The notes under the pieces are model-generated. The model ran no database searches. It saw only the letters and a list, made by a program, of their open reading frames with translations, and was not told where the DNA came from. This document shows, one piece after another, positions 8,790 to 17,627 of a stretch of DNA of 64,000 bases. The stretch lies in contig NZ_FWFD01000013.1 in assembly GCF_900163795.1 (NCBI RefSeq), positions 1 through 64,000 of the forward strand. The letters run 5' to 3'. The position numbers and the translations under genes were made by a program. The number at the start of each line of letters is the position of its first letter. The first letter of the stretch is position 1. The DNA is from Vagococcus fluvialis bH819 (GTDB taxonomy: Bacteria; Bacillota; Bacilli; Lactobacillales; Vagococcaceae).

Positions 8790-9917
8790 ATGAGAAAAGC
8801 ATTTATTTGTCCAACTAAATACGTACAAGGTGAAGATGAAATTTTGAACTTAGGTTATTTTGTTAAAACATTTGGAAAATCAGCTTTATTAATAGCTCAC
8901 CAAGATGATATTAACCGTGTTCAAAAACAATTAGATGAAACAGCTGAAAAATTTGGTATTGAAATCGTAGCCAGTCATTTTAATGGTGAATGTTCTCGCC
9001 AAGAAGTTGCTAGACTTCAAGCAGTAGCCAAAGAAAAACAAACAGACTGTGTGATTGGTCTTGGTGGTGGTAAAGCCATTGACACATCTAAATGTGTGGC
9101 AGAAGGTGAAGCTTTAATCATTGTTCCAACGATTGCCGCAACAGATGCTCCAACATCACATTCAGCCGTTCTTTATACTGAAGAGGGTGAATTTGATGAT
9201 TATGCTTATTTCAAACAAAGCCCAAGTGTGGTTATGGTGGATACAAAAATCATCGCTAATGCACCGACACGTTTCTTAGTAGCAGGTATGGGAGATGCTT
9301 TATCGACTCTTTTTGAAGCTCGTGCCACATCTCGTTCTTTCTCAAATGTTAATGCAGGACTTCCAAATGGTTACCAAACCAAAGAAACATTACCAGCTAA
9401 AAATACCATTGCAGCTTATACCTTAGCTAAAGTTTGTTATGAAACATTATTAGAAAATGGTTATAATGCTAAGATTGCTTGTGATAACAATGTGGTAACA
9501 CCAGCTTTAGAAAATATTGTTGAAACGAATATTTTATTATCAGGTTTAGGCTTTGAAAGTAGTGGTTTAGCAGCAATTCATGCCATTCATGATGGATTAA
9601 CAGCTTTAGAAGGAACGCACCATTATTTCCACGGTGAAAAAGTAGCCTTTAGTGTGATTTGTCAATTAGTGTTAGAAAATGCACCAGTTGAAGAATTACA
9701 TGAAGTACTAGATTTTAGTTTATCAATTGGCTTACCAGTTTGTTTAGCTGATATCGGAGTTGAATCGATTACCTTTGAAGAAGCAATGGAAGTGGCTGAA
9801 AAAGCCTGTATTCCAGAAGAATCAATCCATTCAATGCCATTCCCAATCGTTGTTGAAGAAGTAGCGCAAGCAATTATGGCTGCTGATAAAATTGGTCGTG
9901 ACTATAAAAATAAATAA
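8790..9917 (+). CDS. gldA: Glycerol dehydrogenase
   Basis: A 375-residue NAD-dependent, Zn-type glycerol dehydrogenase that oxidises glycerol to dihydroxyacetone, the DhaKLM substrate. The NAD-binding GLGGGKAIDTSK lies near residue 94. Candidate Zn ligands are Asp in GMGDALSTLFEA, His in AIHAIHDGLTAL and His in HYFHGEKVAF. In-frame GTG 8781 is possible, but ATG 8790 is better spaced from the CAGGAGA ribosome site. Last gene of the dhaKLM-gldA operon, ended by a hairpin terminator. Confidence 0.95.
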   Translation: MRKAFICPTKYVQGEDEILNLGYFVKTFGKSALLIAHQDDINRVQKQLDETAEKFGIEIVASHFNGECSRQEVARLQAVAKEKQTDCVIGLGGGKAIDTSKCVAEGEALIIVPTIAATDAPTSHSAVLYTEEGEFDDYAYFKQSPSVVMVDTKIIANAPTRFLVAGMGDALSTLFEARATSRSFSNVNAGLPNGYQTKETLPAKNTIAAYTLAKVCYETLLENGYNAKIACDNNVVTPALENIVETNILLSGLGFESSGLAAIHAIHDGLTALEGTHHYFHGEKVAFSVICQLVLENAPVEELHEVLDFSLSIGLPVCLADIGVESITFEEAMEVAEKACIPEESIHSMPFPIVVEEVAQAIMAADKIGRDYKNK

Positions 9918-9930
9918 ATAATAGTCTAGG

Positions 9931-9987
9931 GGAGACAGATGATTTACTTTTTCGATTGAGAAAGTAGATCATCGTTTCTCTTTTTTA
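9931..9987 (+). terminator. Terminator of the dhaKLM-gldA operon
   Basis: ATGATTTACTTT and AAAGTAGATCAT form the stem, extended by GAGA/TTCTC, followed by TTTTTT. Confidence 0.8.
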
Positions 9988-10059
9988 TTTGACTCAATCT
10001 ATTGTAAATGAAGGGTTTATGTTACACTAAATAAAGTTGAATCTGGAGGCAGAAGAATT

Positions 10060-11049
10060 ATGACCCAAATTATTAATAAACCAAAAGACACTGTTTCTCA
10101 AGTATTAAATGGTGTAGCATTTATTCATCAAGAGAAATTGGTGAGAATAAAAGATACTGGAATTATCAAAAAAAAGAATAATGAAACTGATTGTGTGGCT
10201 CTAATTAGTGGTGGGGGAAGTGGACACGAACCCGCTCATTTTGGATATGTAGGCAGTGGCATGTTGAGTGCTAGTGTGAGTGGACCTATTTTTATCCCAC
10301 CAAAAACCAGTGATATTTTAGAAGCGATTAAACAAGTGGCAACCCCTAGAGGAGTTCTATTAATTATAAAAAACTTCGAAGCTGATGTGAGTAACTTTTT
10401 AGAAGCTGAGAAACAAGCAAAAATGTCAGGAATACTAGTAGACCATGTGATTGTAAACGATGATTGTTCTATTGAAGAAGGCAGCTACAAAAAAAGACGT
10501 CGTGGCGTGGCGGGGACGATTTTTGTTCATAAAATATTAGGAGCAGCAGCTAGAGACGGCTTATCATTAACGGAGCTAAAAGAACTAGGTGAAGAGGTTA
10601 TTTTAGCGACTAACACATTAGGAGTTGCCTTAGAAAGTGGTAAAACAATTGGTAGCGAAAAAGCAATTTTTGAATTAGAAAAAGGGCAAATTTCGTATGG
10701 CATTGGAATACATGGAGAATCTGGTTACCGCGAAGAACCTTTTTATTCTTCCGAATATCTGGCCAATGAATTGATCAATAAATTATTAATTCAGTATGAT
10801 CATGGTCATTCTACTTCATTTGCAGTCATGATCAATGGCTTAGGTGCAACAACAATAATGGAGCAATATATCTTTGCTAATGATGTGAAACGTTTATTGC
10901 AATTGGAAGATATAGAAGTTGTGTTTCAAAAAAGTGGCAATTTTATGACTTCAACGAATATGGCAGGGATATCTTTAACTTTTTTAGAAGTAAAAAAGGA
11001 GTCTTGGTTAAATTATTTAAAAGAAAAAACAGATGCATTTGCTTGGTAA
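10060..11049 (+). CDS. dhaQ: DhaK paralogue, probable DhaQ co-activator
   Basis: A 329-residue DhaK-like protein, clearly diverged from the DhaK upstream. It keeps the ligand-binding residues (GHEPAH, Asp in FEADVSNF, His in GIHGESGY). The FTSPTPDQV segment of DhaK, which faces DhaL, is replaced by FIPPKTSDIL. This fits DhaQ, which binds dihydroxyacetone and joins DhaS to activate the operon but does not serve in catalysis. It has its own RBS (CTGGAGG) and probably its own promoter, because a terminator separates it from gldA. It could alternatively be a second kinase subunit. Confidence 0.8.
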   Translation: MTQIINKPKDTVSQVLNGVAFIHQEKLVRIKDTGIIKKKNNETDCVALISGGGSGHEPAHFGYVGSGMLSASVSGPIFIPPKTSDILEAIKQVATPRGVLLIIKNFEADVSNFLEAEKQAKMSGILVDHVIVNDDCSIEEGSYKKRRRGVAGTIFVHKILGAAARDGLSLTELKELGEEVILATNTLGVALESGKTIGSEKAIFELEKGQISYGIGIHGESGYREEPFYSSEYLANELINKLLIQYDHGHSTSFAVMINGLGATTIMEQYIFANDVKRLLQLEDIEVVFQKSGNFMTSTNMAGISLTFLEVKKESWLNYLKEKTDAFAW

Positions 11050-11050
11050 T

Positions 11051-11097
11051 AAAAGTACTTTTTACTAAAAGTTATAGTGAAAAGTACTTTTATTTAT
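11051..11097 (+). terminator. Terminator after dhaQ
   Basis: AAAAGTACTTTTTACT pairs with AGTGAAAAGTACTTTT, followed by a T-rich stretch. Confidence 0.75.
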
Positions 11098-11155
11098 TTG
11101 TTTTAATAAAAACTGTCCGCAAAGTATGAGTAGTATTGTTTAAAAAGGCTATTTT

Positions 11156-11188
11156 AAAAACATTTTATATATATAAAATGTTTTTTTT
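11156..11188 (+). terminator. Second hairpin terminator upstream of the nucleotidase gene
   Basis: AACATTTTAT and ATAAAATGTT form a perfect stem followed by eight T. It lies 80 bp before the nucleotidase start codon. It could back up the dhaQ terminator or act as an attenuator in the nucleotidase leader. Confidence 0.65.
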
Positions 11189-11268
11189 AATCAAAATTCA
11201 GCTTGAATAGTTTTATCTTTAGAGGTAAAATGATAACGATTACATTAATAATAAGGAGGAGAAATAGA

Positions 11269-14200
11269 GTGAAAAGTAAAAATTCATTGTTTATTGCATT
11301 ATCATTATTGTGCCCACTAACGTTGTCAGCTACTCATGTAATCGCAGAAGAGGCAGCAACAACTAGTTCGAGTAACGGGGTACAAATAACAGAATCAACA
11401 AAAGAAGCAGAAGCTAATAAAAATATTCCTGTTCAAATGTTAGGTGTCAATGATTTCCATGGCGCCTTAAACACAACTGGTACCGCTTATTTAGAAAATG
11501 GTAAGTTTACTAATGTGGGTAGAGCATCAGTTTTAGCAGCATATCTAGATCAAGCTCAAAATGAATTTAAAACTAGTACAGGTTCAACTCATACAGAACG
11601 TGTTCAAGCAGGGGATTTAGTTGGAGCAAGTCCCGCTAATTCAGCTCTTTTAAGAGATGAACCAACGATGCGTGTCTTTAATGAGATGAACTTTACAATT
11701 GGTACATTAGGTAATCATGAATTTGATAAAGGATTAGGCGAGTATGTTCGCATTCTTAAAGGTGAAAAACCATCAAGAGAAGCAATGGGCAGTATTAGTG
11801 ATGAACTTTGGGAAGCTATCAATGGTTATCCTAGAGAAAAAAGCACTCAAGATGTAGCAATTGCTAATATTACCAATAAAGTAGATGGCCCTCAAGGTAA
11901 AGCAGGTGCGCAACCGTATGATTTACCACCTTACATTGTTAAAACATATGGTGAAGGAACTGAGGCTGTTAAAGTTGGTTATATTGGTGTGGTAACAAAA
12001 GAATTTCCAAACCTAGTTTTAGCAGAGCATACAAAAGATTTTAATGTTATTGACGAAGGTGAAGCTGTAGCAAAATATACAAAAGAATTACGTGAAGATC
12101 ACGATATCAATGCTGTAGTAGTCGTTTCACACGTTGCAGCAACAAGTAAAGATGATCTTGTCCAAGGCGAAGTTGTTGAAATGATGAAAACTGTTGATAA
12201 CTTAGATCCAGAAAATGGTGTCGACGTTGTTTTTGCAGGTCACAATCACCAATATACTAACGGTTTAATTAAACGTGAAGGTAAAAAAGATGTTCGTGTG
12301 GTTCAAAGTACATCACAAGGTAAAGCGTATATCGATTTACAAGGTGAGTTAGACCCAGTAACAAAAGACTTTAAAGAAACACCAAAAGCTGAGATTATTC
12401 CAACTGACGGAAGCAAAATTACTCCAGATGGAAAAATTCAAGAAATTGTAGACGAAGCATCAGATTTGATTAAACCAATTACTAATGCTTCAATTGCTAA
12501 AGCAGACTTAGATAAAGTATCTGAAGTAGATGGTAAAAAAATGATTACTCGTGGTACAAATGAACATGATGAGTCTGAACTTGGTAATTTGATTACAGAC
12601 GGTCAATTGTATATGGCGAATAACTCTGATTTAAAAGATGCTAAAGGAAATGCAGTTAAAGCAGACTTTGCTATGACTAACTCAGGTGGTATCCGTGCTG
12701 ACTTATTATTAGACGGCGAAGGTAATATTACATGGGGGGCTGCTCAAACAGTTCAACCATTTGGTAATATTTTACAAGTTGTTGATATGACAGGAAAAGA
12801 TATCAAAGAAGCATTAAATCAACAATACAATAACGGTAAAACAGGTTATACGTTACAAGTTTCAGGTTTAAAATATGACTATGCTGGTACTGCAAAAACT
12901 GGTGATGGCACATTTAAAGTAGAAAACGTAAGATCTGATATTGATGGAATGTTATTATCAGATGAAAAACACTATAACGTTATCATCAATGATTTCTTAT
13001 TTGGTGGTGGTGATGGATTTACAGCCTTTACTAATGGTAAGTTAGTAACTGCTATGGATACTGATACAAATACATTTGTTAATTATTTTGAAGCTAAAAC
13101 AGCTAAAAAAGAATTAATCGAAGCACCAAAAGTTGATCGCAAAACTAAATATGTGATATCAGCGGACGAATTAAAAGCAGCCTCAAAAGTTAACCCAATT
13201 AAAAAAGGTGATACTGTTATTTCAGGTGTGACAGCACCAGAAGCTTTAGTTGGATTTACTAAAACTGATAATACTGTTTTAGGAAAAGCTCAAGCAGATA
13301 AAGAGGGTAAATTTGAAGTTAAATTATCTGAAAAAGTAAGTGAATCAGTTGTTAATTTCCATGCTGCTTTAGGTTTAACTAGATTGGAAGAATCTATTTC
13401 TGTAACACTTCCACAAGGTCCATATATTGAATATGGTAAATACGTTAAAGTTGTGAAGAAAAATTACAGCCTATGGTCAAATTTTGATTGGAAAGAAAGA
13501 AATAAATCTAATAACGTATTAAATGAAGTATTCACTGCACGTGGTAAATATAATCATGACAATGGTGCTACTTACTTATCTCTTTACGATAACAAAGGTA
13601 AATGGCAAGGATATATCAATGAAAATGCAACTGAGTTAGTGAAAGACCCACAAGGACCATATATTAAAGATGGTCGTTATGTAACAATTAACCGCACTGG
13701 TTATAGTACATGGTCAAACTTTGATTGGAAAGAAAGAAATACAACAGATAAATTAGTTGGTCAAACATACCAAGCTAAAGGTCATTATAAACATGCTAAT
13801 GGCGCAACCTACTTATCATTATATGATGGAAATGGAAAATGGCATGGTTATGTAAATAAAAATGCTGTTAAATTTGGTGAAGGTGCGCAAGGTGCTTACA
13901 TTACTGATGGAAGTTATGTAACTATCTCTAAAGATAACTATGATGTATGGTCAAACTTCAATTGGAAAAAACGTAATACAAGTAAAAAATTAATGAATCA
14001 AACATACCAAGCTAAAGGTCGCTACCAACATATTAATGGCGCAACTTACTATTCACTTTATGATAATAAAGGTAAATGGCAAGGATACATTAATGCTAAC
14101 GCAGTTAAAGTTGGAAATGGTAAACAAGGTGCTTATATCAACTATGGCAAAAAAGTAACAATCGCTAAAAAAGGCTATAGCACTTGGTCAAATTTTGGTT

Positions 14201-14349
14201 GGAAAGAAATGAACACAACTGATAAAATAATGGGTGAAACATTTACAGCTCGTGGTCAATACAACCATTACAATGGCGCAACATATTATTCATTGTTCGA
14301 TGCAGAGGGAACTTGGCATGGTTACGTGAATAAAAATGCTGTAAAATAA
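11269..14349 (+). CDS. Secreted 5'-nucleotidase/cyclic phosphodiesterase with four GW cell-wall modules
   Basis: About 1026 residues starting at GTG 11269, which follows AAGGAGGAG; the longer frame from 11203 has no RBS. A signal peptide (KSKNSLFIALSLLCPL..., cleaved near ViaEE) leads into a calcineurin-like metallophosphatase domain. Its metal motifs are VNDFHG, GDLVGASPAN, GNHEFDKG, VSHVAA and AGHNHQYTNG. A 5_nucleotid_C substrate-specificity domain follows (NSGGIRADLL, FGGGDGFTAF). Residues ~715-1026 are four ~78-residue SH3-like GW-type modules (QGxYI.DG..V...Y..WSNFDWK.RN... GYxNxNA) that hold proteins to lipoteichoic acid. There is no LPXTG motif. The likely role is extracellular nucleotide salvage or adenosine production at the cell surface. 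Confidence 0.93.
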   Translation: MKSKNSLFIALSLLCPLTLSATHVIAEEAATTSSSNGVQITESTKEAEANKNIPVQMLGVNDFHGALNTTGTAYLENGKFTNVGRASVLAAYLDQAQNEFKTSTGSTHTERVQAGDLVGASPANSALLRDEPTMRVFNEMNFTIGTLGNHEFDKGLGEYVRILKGEKPSREAMGSISDELWEAINGYPREKSTQDVAIANITNKVDGPQGKAGAQPYDLPPYIVKTYGEGTEAVKVGYIGVVTKEFPNLVLAEHTKDFNVIDEGEAVAKYTKELREDHDINAVVVVSHVAATSKDDLVQGEVVEMMKTVDNLDPENGVDVVFAGHNHQYTNGLIKREGKKDVRVVQSTSQGKAYIDLQGELDPVTKDFKETPKAEIIPTDGSKITPDGKIQEIVDEASDLIKPITNASIAKADLDKVSEVDGKKMITRGTNEHDESELGNLITDGQLYMANNSDLKDAKGNAVKADFAMTNSGGIRADLLLDGEGNITWGAAQTVQPFGNILQVVDMTGKDIKEALNQQYNNGKTGYTLQVSGLKYDYAGTAKTGDGTFKVENVRSDIDGMLLSDEKHYNVIINDFLFGGGDGFTAFTNGKLVTAMDTDTNTFVNYFEAKTAKKELIEAPKVDRKTKYVISADELKAASKVNPIKKGDTVISGVTAPEALVGFTKTDNTVLGKAQADKEGKFEVKLSEKVSESVVNFHAALGLTRLEESISVTLPQGPYIEYGKYVKVVKKNYSLWSNFDWKERNKSNNVLNEVFTARGKYNHDNGATYLSLYDNKGKWQGYINENATELVKDPQGPYIKDGRYVTINRTGYSTWSNFDWKERNTTDKLVGQTYQAKGHYKHANGATYLSLYDGNGKWHGYVNKNAVKFGEGAQGAYITDGSYVTISKDNYDVWSNFNWKKRNTSKKLMNQTYQAKGRYQHINGATYYSLYDNKGKWQGYINANAVKVGNGKQGAYINYGKKVTIAKKGYSTWSNFGWKEMNTTDKIMGETFTARGQYNHYNGATYYSLFDAEGTWHGYVNKNAVK

Positions 14350-14360
14350 AATCAAATTTT

Positions 14361-14413
14361 AAAAAGCTTCATGAAACAAAATCTTACTAGATTTTGTTCA
14401 TGAAGCTTTTTTA
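14361..14413. terminator. Bidirectional terminator between convergent genes
   Basis: AAAAAGCTTCATGAA and TTCATGAAGCTTTTTT flank a second stem, AAAATCT/AGATTTT. It serves the nucleotidase gene on plus and the hypothetical gene on minus. Confidence 0.9.
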
Positions 14414-14418
14414 TTTTT

Positions 14419-15213
14419 TTACTCTACAACTGTCCACTCATTCAACGTCTTACCTTCTGGATCAATCATTTCAAGCCAGCTGTTAGTTCCGGCAAAATAA
14501 AGAAATAAACCAACTTCATTGACACTTTTCAAGATAATATCTTCAGTTGTGACAAAATTATTGAATTGCTCTTTATGATCTATTCTAATTTTATCGCCCA
14601 TTTTGGCAGAAAAACCGACAGAACCATCTTTATTAAGAGGAGCTTCTTTCATCATAGTTGCCCCTTTTTTTATCAGCATTTGATTTCGTTTAATCCACAT
14701 AACACAAGCTTTACTGTCTCTTGTATCAATATAAAATTCCTTTTCACTCACTTCTTTCGTCCATTTATGACGAGCCTTGGCAGGTTTGCTTTTTTTATTT
14801 TCTGCTTTATCAAAAGAATAGTTCATATTTTTTAAAATAAGGAGTATTGTTTCTTTAAAATCCTCAAGTTGATTTAAGATATTTTGTGGAATAATTAATT
14901 CTGAGCCACTGACGAGTTCACTCCCTTTTTCAAGAGCATGATTAACAAATAAACGCTCAATGTAATCCAATTCAATATCCTGCTCTGTTGATACTTCAAT
15001 TAAATCAGTAAAAATTGGGAATTTAAGTGCTGTTAAGGCTTTTTCTTGACCGATAAAAATTAATTGCTTATCTGCATATAGAAAAAATATAGCAGTATTT
15101 GTTAGTTTTTTAGGAATAGCTTTAGTTTGTTTGATGGAAATCGTTAAGGCGTTGTCTGTAGTTGTAATGGTTGTTTTATTTTTAGAAAAAGTAACATCAG
15201 TTTTAATGGTCAT
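14419..15213 (-). CDS. Hypothetical cytoplasmic protein
   Basis: A 264-residue soluble protein with no signal peptide or membrane segment. I do not recognise it. A central linker (KAENKKSKPAKARHKWTKE) separates an N-terminal ~150-residue part from a C-terminal part with ACVMWIKRNQMLIKKGATM. The C-terminal part looks beta-rich. Two adjacent ATG codons compete: the second (15213) is better spaced from GGAGG than the first (15216), and the longer frame to 15267 has no RBS. Divergent from the XRE regulator gene, whose operator lies between them. Confidence 0.7.
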   Translation of the reverse strand: MTIKTDVTFSKNKTTITTTDNALTISIKQTKAIPKKLTNTAIFFLYADKQLIFIGQEKALTALKFPIFTDLIEVSTEQDIELDYIERLFVNHALEKGSELVSGSELIIPQNILNQLEDFKETILLILKNMNYSFDKAENKKSKPAKARHKWTKEVSEKEFYIDTRDSKACVMWIKRNQMLIKKGATMMKEAPLNKDGSVGFSAKMGDKIRIDHKEQFNNFVTTEDIILKSVNEVGLFLYFAGTNSWLEMIDPEGKTLNEWTVVE

Positions 15214-15303
15214 CATAGTACCTCCAAAAGTAATTTTCTTTATTATAATCTGAAAGTTAAATTGCATACTAGAAAGATGCTTAAATTAAGTGAAAAAAAA
15301 CAT

Positions 15304-15346
15304 AGTGTCATATATAGTTGACACTACTCTCGATATGGTATACACT
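15304..15346 (+). promoter_or_regulatory. Promoter and operator of the XRE-DUF3278 operon
   Basis: AGTGTCA (15304-15310) and TGACACT (15319-15325) form a perfect 7-bp dyad that overlaps a consensus TTGACA -35 (15318-15323). A weak -10 (TACACT, 15341-15346) follows after 17 bp. The layout fits autorepression by the XRE protein encoded next. Confidence 0.6.
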
Positions 15347-15385
15347 TTTTATGTAATATATATATGACATTAAGAAGAGGATAAT

Positions 15386-15577
15386 ATGAATAGAGTAAAA
15401 AAGTTTCGAACAGAAAAAAAATTATCCCAATTGGAATTAGCCAAGCGAGTCGGTGTTGCTAGACAAACTATTAACTTAATTGAAAATGGTAAGTACAATC
15501 CGTCCCTTGATTTATGTATTAAACTAGCTAAAGAATTGGACACAGATTTAAATAGTTTGTTTTGGGAGGAATCGTAA
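15386..15577 (+). CDS. Small XRE-family HTH regulator
   Basis: A 63-residue protein made only of a Cro/CI-type HTH: residues 1-58 with KKLSQLELAKRVGVARQT and ENGKYNPSLDLCIKLAKEL. Such small repressors commonly pair with membrane proteins in Lactobacillales. Its stop codon overlaps the next start (TAATG), so the DUF3278 protein is translationally coupled. Confidence 0.9.
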   Translation: MNRVKKFRTEKKLSQLELAKRVGVARQTINLIENGKYNPSLDLCIKLAKELDTDLNSLFWEES

Positions 15578-16065
15578 TGGAGAAGGAAAAATTAGGGGTT
15601 AGGTTGATTAAAAGAGTTTACGGAATTAGTGGGGTATTGGATGAATACAAACGAGCTGAAATTAATCGGATTGGCAATAATGCGTTTATGTTTTTATGGG
15701 GATATTTTCTGGTAGCCAATATGATTGCAGTGATTGCTGCCTTAAATTTTAATCCTGAAGTTGTTTTATGGGTTTTATTAATTACAAGTTTTTTAATGAT
15801 TATTGGCATTGGCTTATACATGATGTATGAAGTAGAATGCGCTGAGTTAGCTAATGATGAAGTTGAAGAAAAAGACTTTATGGTAGTAAAAAAGAAAATG
15901 AAAAGAAACGCTATTTTGGGAGGTTTATTTTTTTCAGGCATTCAGTTAATCGGAAGTGATTATTCGATTAAGTCGATTATTATCTATTTAGCCGTTGGTC
16001 TCTTTTTTGGAAGTGCGATGTATGGTATTGGTGTAACGAATATTAAGAAAGTTAAGAATGACTGA
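15577..16065 (+). CDS. DUF3278 membrane protein, first copy
   Basis: A 162-residue protein that starts with the DUF3278 signature (LIKRVYGISGVLDEYKRAE, INRIGNNAF) and has four hydrophobic segments. ATG 15577 overlaps the XRE stop and follows GGGAGGAAT; the alternative start at 15562 lies inside the XRE gene. Function unknown. The family usually sits beside a small XRE regulator, as here. Confidence 0.82.
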   Translation: MEKEKLGVRLIKRVYGISGVLDEYKRAEINRIGNNAFMFLWGYFLVANMIAVIAALNFNPEVVLWVLLITSFLMIIGIGLYMMYEVECAELANDEVEEKDFMVVKKKMKRNAILGGLFFSGIQLIGSDYSIKSIIIYLAVGLFFGSAMYGIGVTNIKKVKND

Positions 16066-16085
16066 ACTTTGGAGGCGTGGAAATA

Positions 16086-16595
16086 ATGAAAGAAGAAAAG
16101 GTTGTTGTAAAACTAATCAAGCATATTTATGGGATCACAGGTGTGTTGGATGAATACAAACGAGCTGAAATTAATCGGATTGGAAATAATGCTTTTATGG
16201 CTACTTGGCTAGTTTCTTTTTCTGCGATGATTATTTGTTTGGTGCTTGCTATGTATATTAATCCAGCTACTATTTTTTGGGTATATTTGAGTATTAATAT
16301 GGCAAGTATTTTTATAACGATGTGCTATATCAGTTATCAAGTGGATTGTTTGGGTCTAGGTGATTATGATAAAGAAGAGATAAACTATGTAAAAGAGAAG
16401 AAGATATTGCTTCGAAGAATGGTTATTTCGGGAATTTTTTTTACAACCTATACATTTGTGATGAGTCCTGGAGATCTTTCAATGAAAAGATTAGCAAGTA
16501 GTATTGTTAGCGGAATTATTTTTGTATCAATAATATCGATAGCCAGTCTTTTTCAATTAAAGAGGGCACGAAGATCAAAGATAAAACGAGATTGA
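16086..16595 (+). CDS. DUF3278 membrane protein, second copy
   Basis: A 169-residue paralogue of the preceding protein. The N-terminus is almost identical (VLDEYKRAEINRIGNNAFM) but the membrane part has diverged, suggesting an old tandem duplication under selection for a shared N-terminal motif. ATG 16086 follows TGGAGG with about 10 bases spacing; GTG 16077 is too close to the RBS. Third gene of the XRE operon, ended by a terminator. Confidence 0.8.
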   Translation: MKEEKVVVKLIKHIYGITGVLDEYKRAEINRIGNNAFMATWLVSFSAMIICLVLAMYINPATIFWVYLSINMASIFITMCYISYQVDCLGLGDYDKEEINYVKEKKILLRRMVISGIFFTTYTFVMSPGDLSMKRLASSIVSGIIFVSIISIASLFQLKRARRSKIKRD

Positions 16596-16623
16596 TATCT
16601 ACTCAACCTCGTTTTATTTTTTT
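16581..16623 (+). terminator. Terminator of the XRE-DUF3278 operon
   Basis: ATAAAACGAG and CTCGTTTTAT form the stem, followed by seven T. It begins inside the last codons of the second DUF3278 gene. Confidence 0.8.
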
Positions 16624-16630
16624 ATGAGTA

Positions 16631-16668
16631 TTTCTTCCAGTTGCTTGGAGTTAATCGCTTTTTTCACC
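16631..16668 (-). repeat. Half-length copy of the nested-hairpin repeat, after the pentapeptide gene
   Basis: On the minus strand, directly after the pentapeptide-gene stop: GGTGAAAAAAGCG, then ATTAACTCCAAGCAACTGGAAG. This is the 5' half of the repeat family, in sense orientation to the preceding gene. The 3' half is missing. Confidence 0.65.
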
Positions 16669-16676
16669 ACATTGGT

Positions 16677-17321
16677 TTACCTTGGTTCGTCTAAAACGAG
16701 TCCTAATGTTAATCCGACAGTAATCATTTGTTCGTAGTTAATAATCAAGCCTCTGATTAAATCTGGTGATAAACTAATAGTTTCAAATTGACAAGAAGAA
16801 AGATTTAATTTGTTTAGAGCTGTATTAACCCAAGTTGTTTTATTGAGTTGGCACTGATGTATTTCTAAATTATTCCACTTTATATCGTTAAACTCAGAGT
16901 AATCTAAGTGGCAATCACTAAAATAAACTCGTTTTAATTGAGTAAAATTAAAAGAAGCATAAGGAATATTACAATCAATGAATTGACAATTTTGGAGTAA
17001 ACTTTCTGCAAAATTTGCTCCAGTGAGTTTACAATTTTTGAAGATACAGCGATGAAATGAAGCACCAATCCATTCAATATTAGAGAAATCACAAGATTCA
17101 AATAAACAATCGACCACTTCAAAACGCTGGAAAAAATTACTAGAAAAATCAACTTTATAAAAATGACTTTTTTCAAAAACGAGACTGGCATAAGAACCAT
17201 CAGAAAGGGATGTTTCTCTAATTAAGTTCTGTTGGATCATTAATTCATCCTCTAAATATTCAGGTAGTATCTCTTCTAGGTGACTACTTAGTCTGGGCTG
17301 TTCTAATTTAAAATCAGGCAT
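16677..17321 (-). CDS. Pentapeptide-repeat protein
   Basis: A 214-residue protein with pentapeptide repeats (A(D/N)LXX pattern with central F or L) over residues ~60-190, for example CDFSN, ANFAE, CQFID, SEFND and CQFET. They should fold as a right-handed quadrilateral beta-helix. The C-terminus (LIRGLIINYEQMITVGLTLGL) is typical of the cytoplasmic family found across Firmicutes. Some members (Qnr, MfpA) mimic DNA and protect gyrase, but this protein cannot be assigned to Qnr from sequence alone. ATG 17321 follows AAGGAG; the longer frame to 17429 is a chance extension. Confidence 0.85.
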   Translation of the reverse strand: MPDFKLEQPRLSSHLEEILPEYLEDELMIQQNLIRETSLSDGSYASLVFEKSHFYKVDFSSNFFQRFEVVDCLFESCDFSNIEWIGASFHRCIFKNCKLTGANFAESLLQNCQFIDCNIPYASFNFTQLKRVYFSDCHLDYSEFNDIKWNNLEIHQCQLNKTTWVNTALNKLNLSSCQFETISLSPDLIRGLIINYEQMITVGLTLGLVLDEPR

Positions 17322-17373
17322 ATTTTTAGTACTCCTTACTATAAGTATCTCTTTCTTTGAGCATATCATAATC

Positions 17374-17417
17374 AACAGTGAAAATATATAAAGATAACAG
17401 TGAAAATATATAAAGAA
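17374..17417. repeat. Tandem 22-bp direct repeat
   Basis: Two copies of AACAGTGAAAATATATAAAG plus two bases, period 22, between the pentapeptide gene and the infC promoter. The second copy ends 5 bp before the -35 box of infC, so it could be a protein-binding or AT-rich UP-like region. Confidence 0.7.
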
Positions 17418-17422
17418 AATAG

Positions 17423-17452
17423 TTGACACCTTTCATGGTTATAAGATATACT
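17423..17452 (+). promoter_or_regulatory. Promoter of infC-rpmI-rplT
   Basis: Consensus TTGACA (17423-17428), an 18-bp spacer and TATACT (17447-17452). Confidence 0.75.
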
Positions 17453-17469
17453 AATGGAGTTGAGAAATT

Positions 17470-17600
17470 AAGAAGAAGCACCCGCTTCTCGCCTGAGTGA
17501 TGTTTATGACTGGGCTAGATAGTCAAATTATCCTTATTTAAGTAAGGTTGATTTATTAGGTGCGGGACTTTTAAATTTTAAAAGGACTCGTTTTTTTTCG
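17470..17600 (+). promoter_or_regulatory. L20-type autoregulatory leader with terminator
   Basis: The 175-nt infC leader holds AGCACCCGC (from ~17475), which can pair with GGTGCGGG (~17558-17565). Downstream is a CTTTTAAA/TTTAAAAG hairpin followed by eight T (17589-17598). This matches the Rfam L20 leader style: ribosomal protein L20 stabilises the long-range pairing and causes premature termination ahead of infC. Confidence 0.8.
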
Positions 17601-17627
17601 TCTTTTCTCTAAAAATTATGGAGGTGA

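Noticed and set aside
11229-11246. cre-like site in the nucleotidase leader (TGATAACGATTACA)
   Set aside because: One mismatch to consensus, but no functional context ties this gene to carbon control; left out of the annotation.
16677-17321. Calling the pentapeptide protein a Qnr quinolone-resistance protein
   Set aside because: The repeats fit a general family, but Qnr-specific features could not be confirmed by eye.
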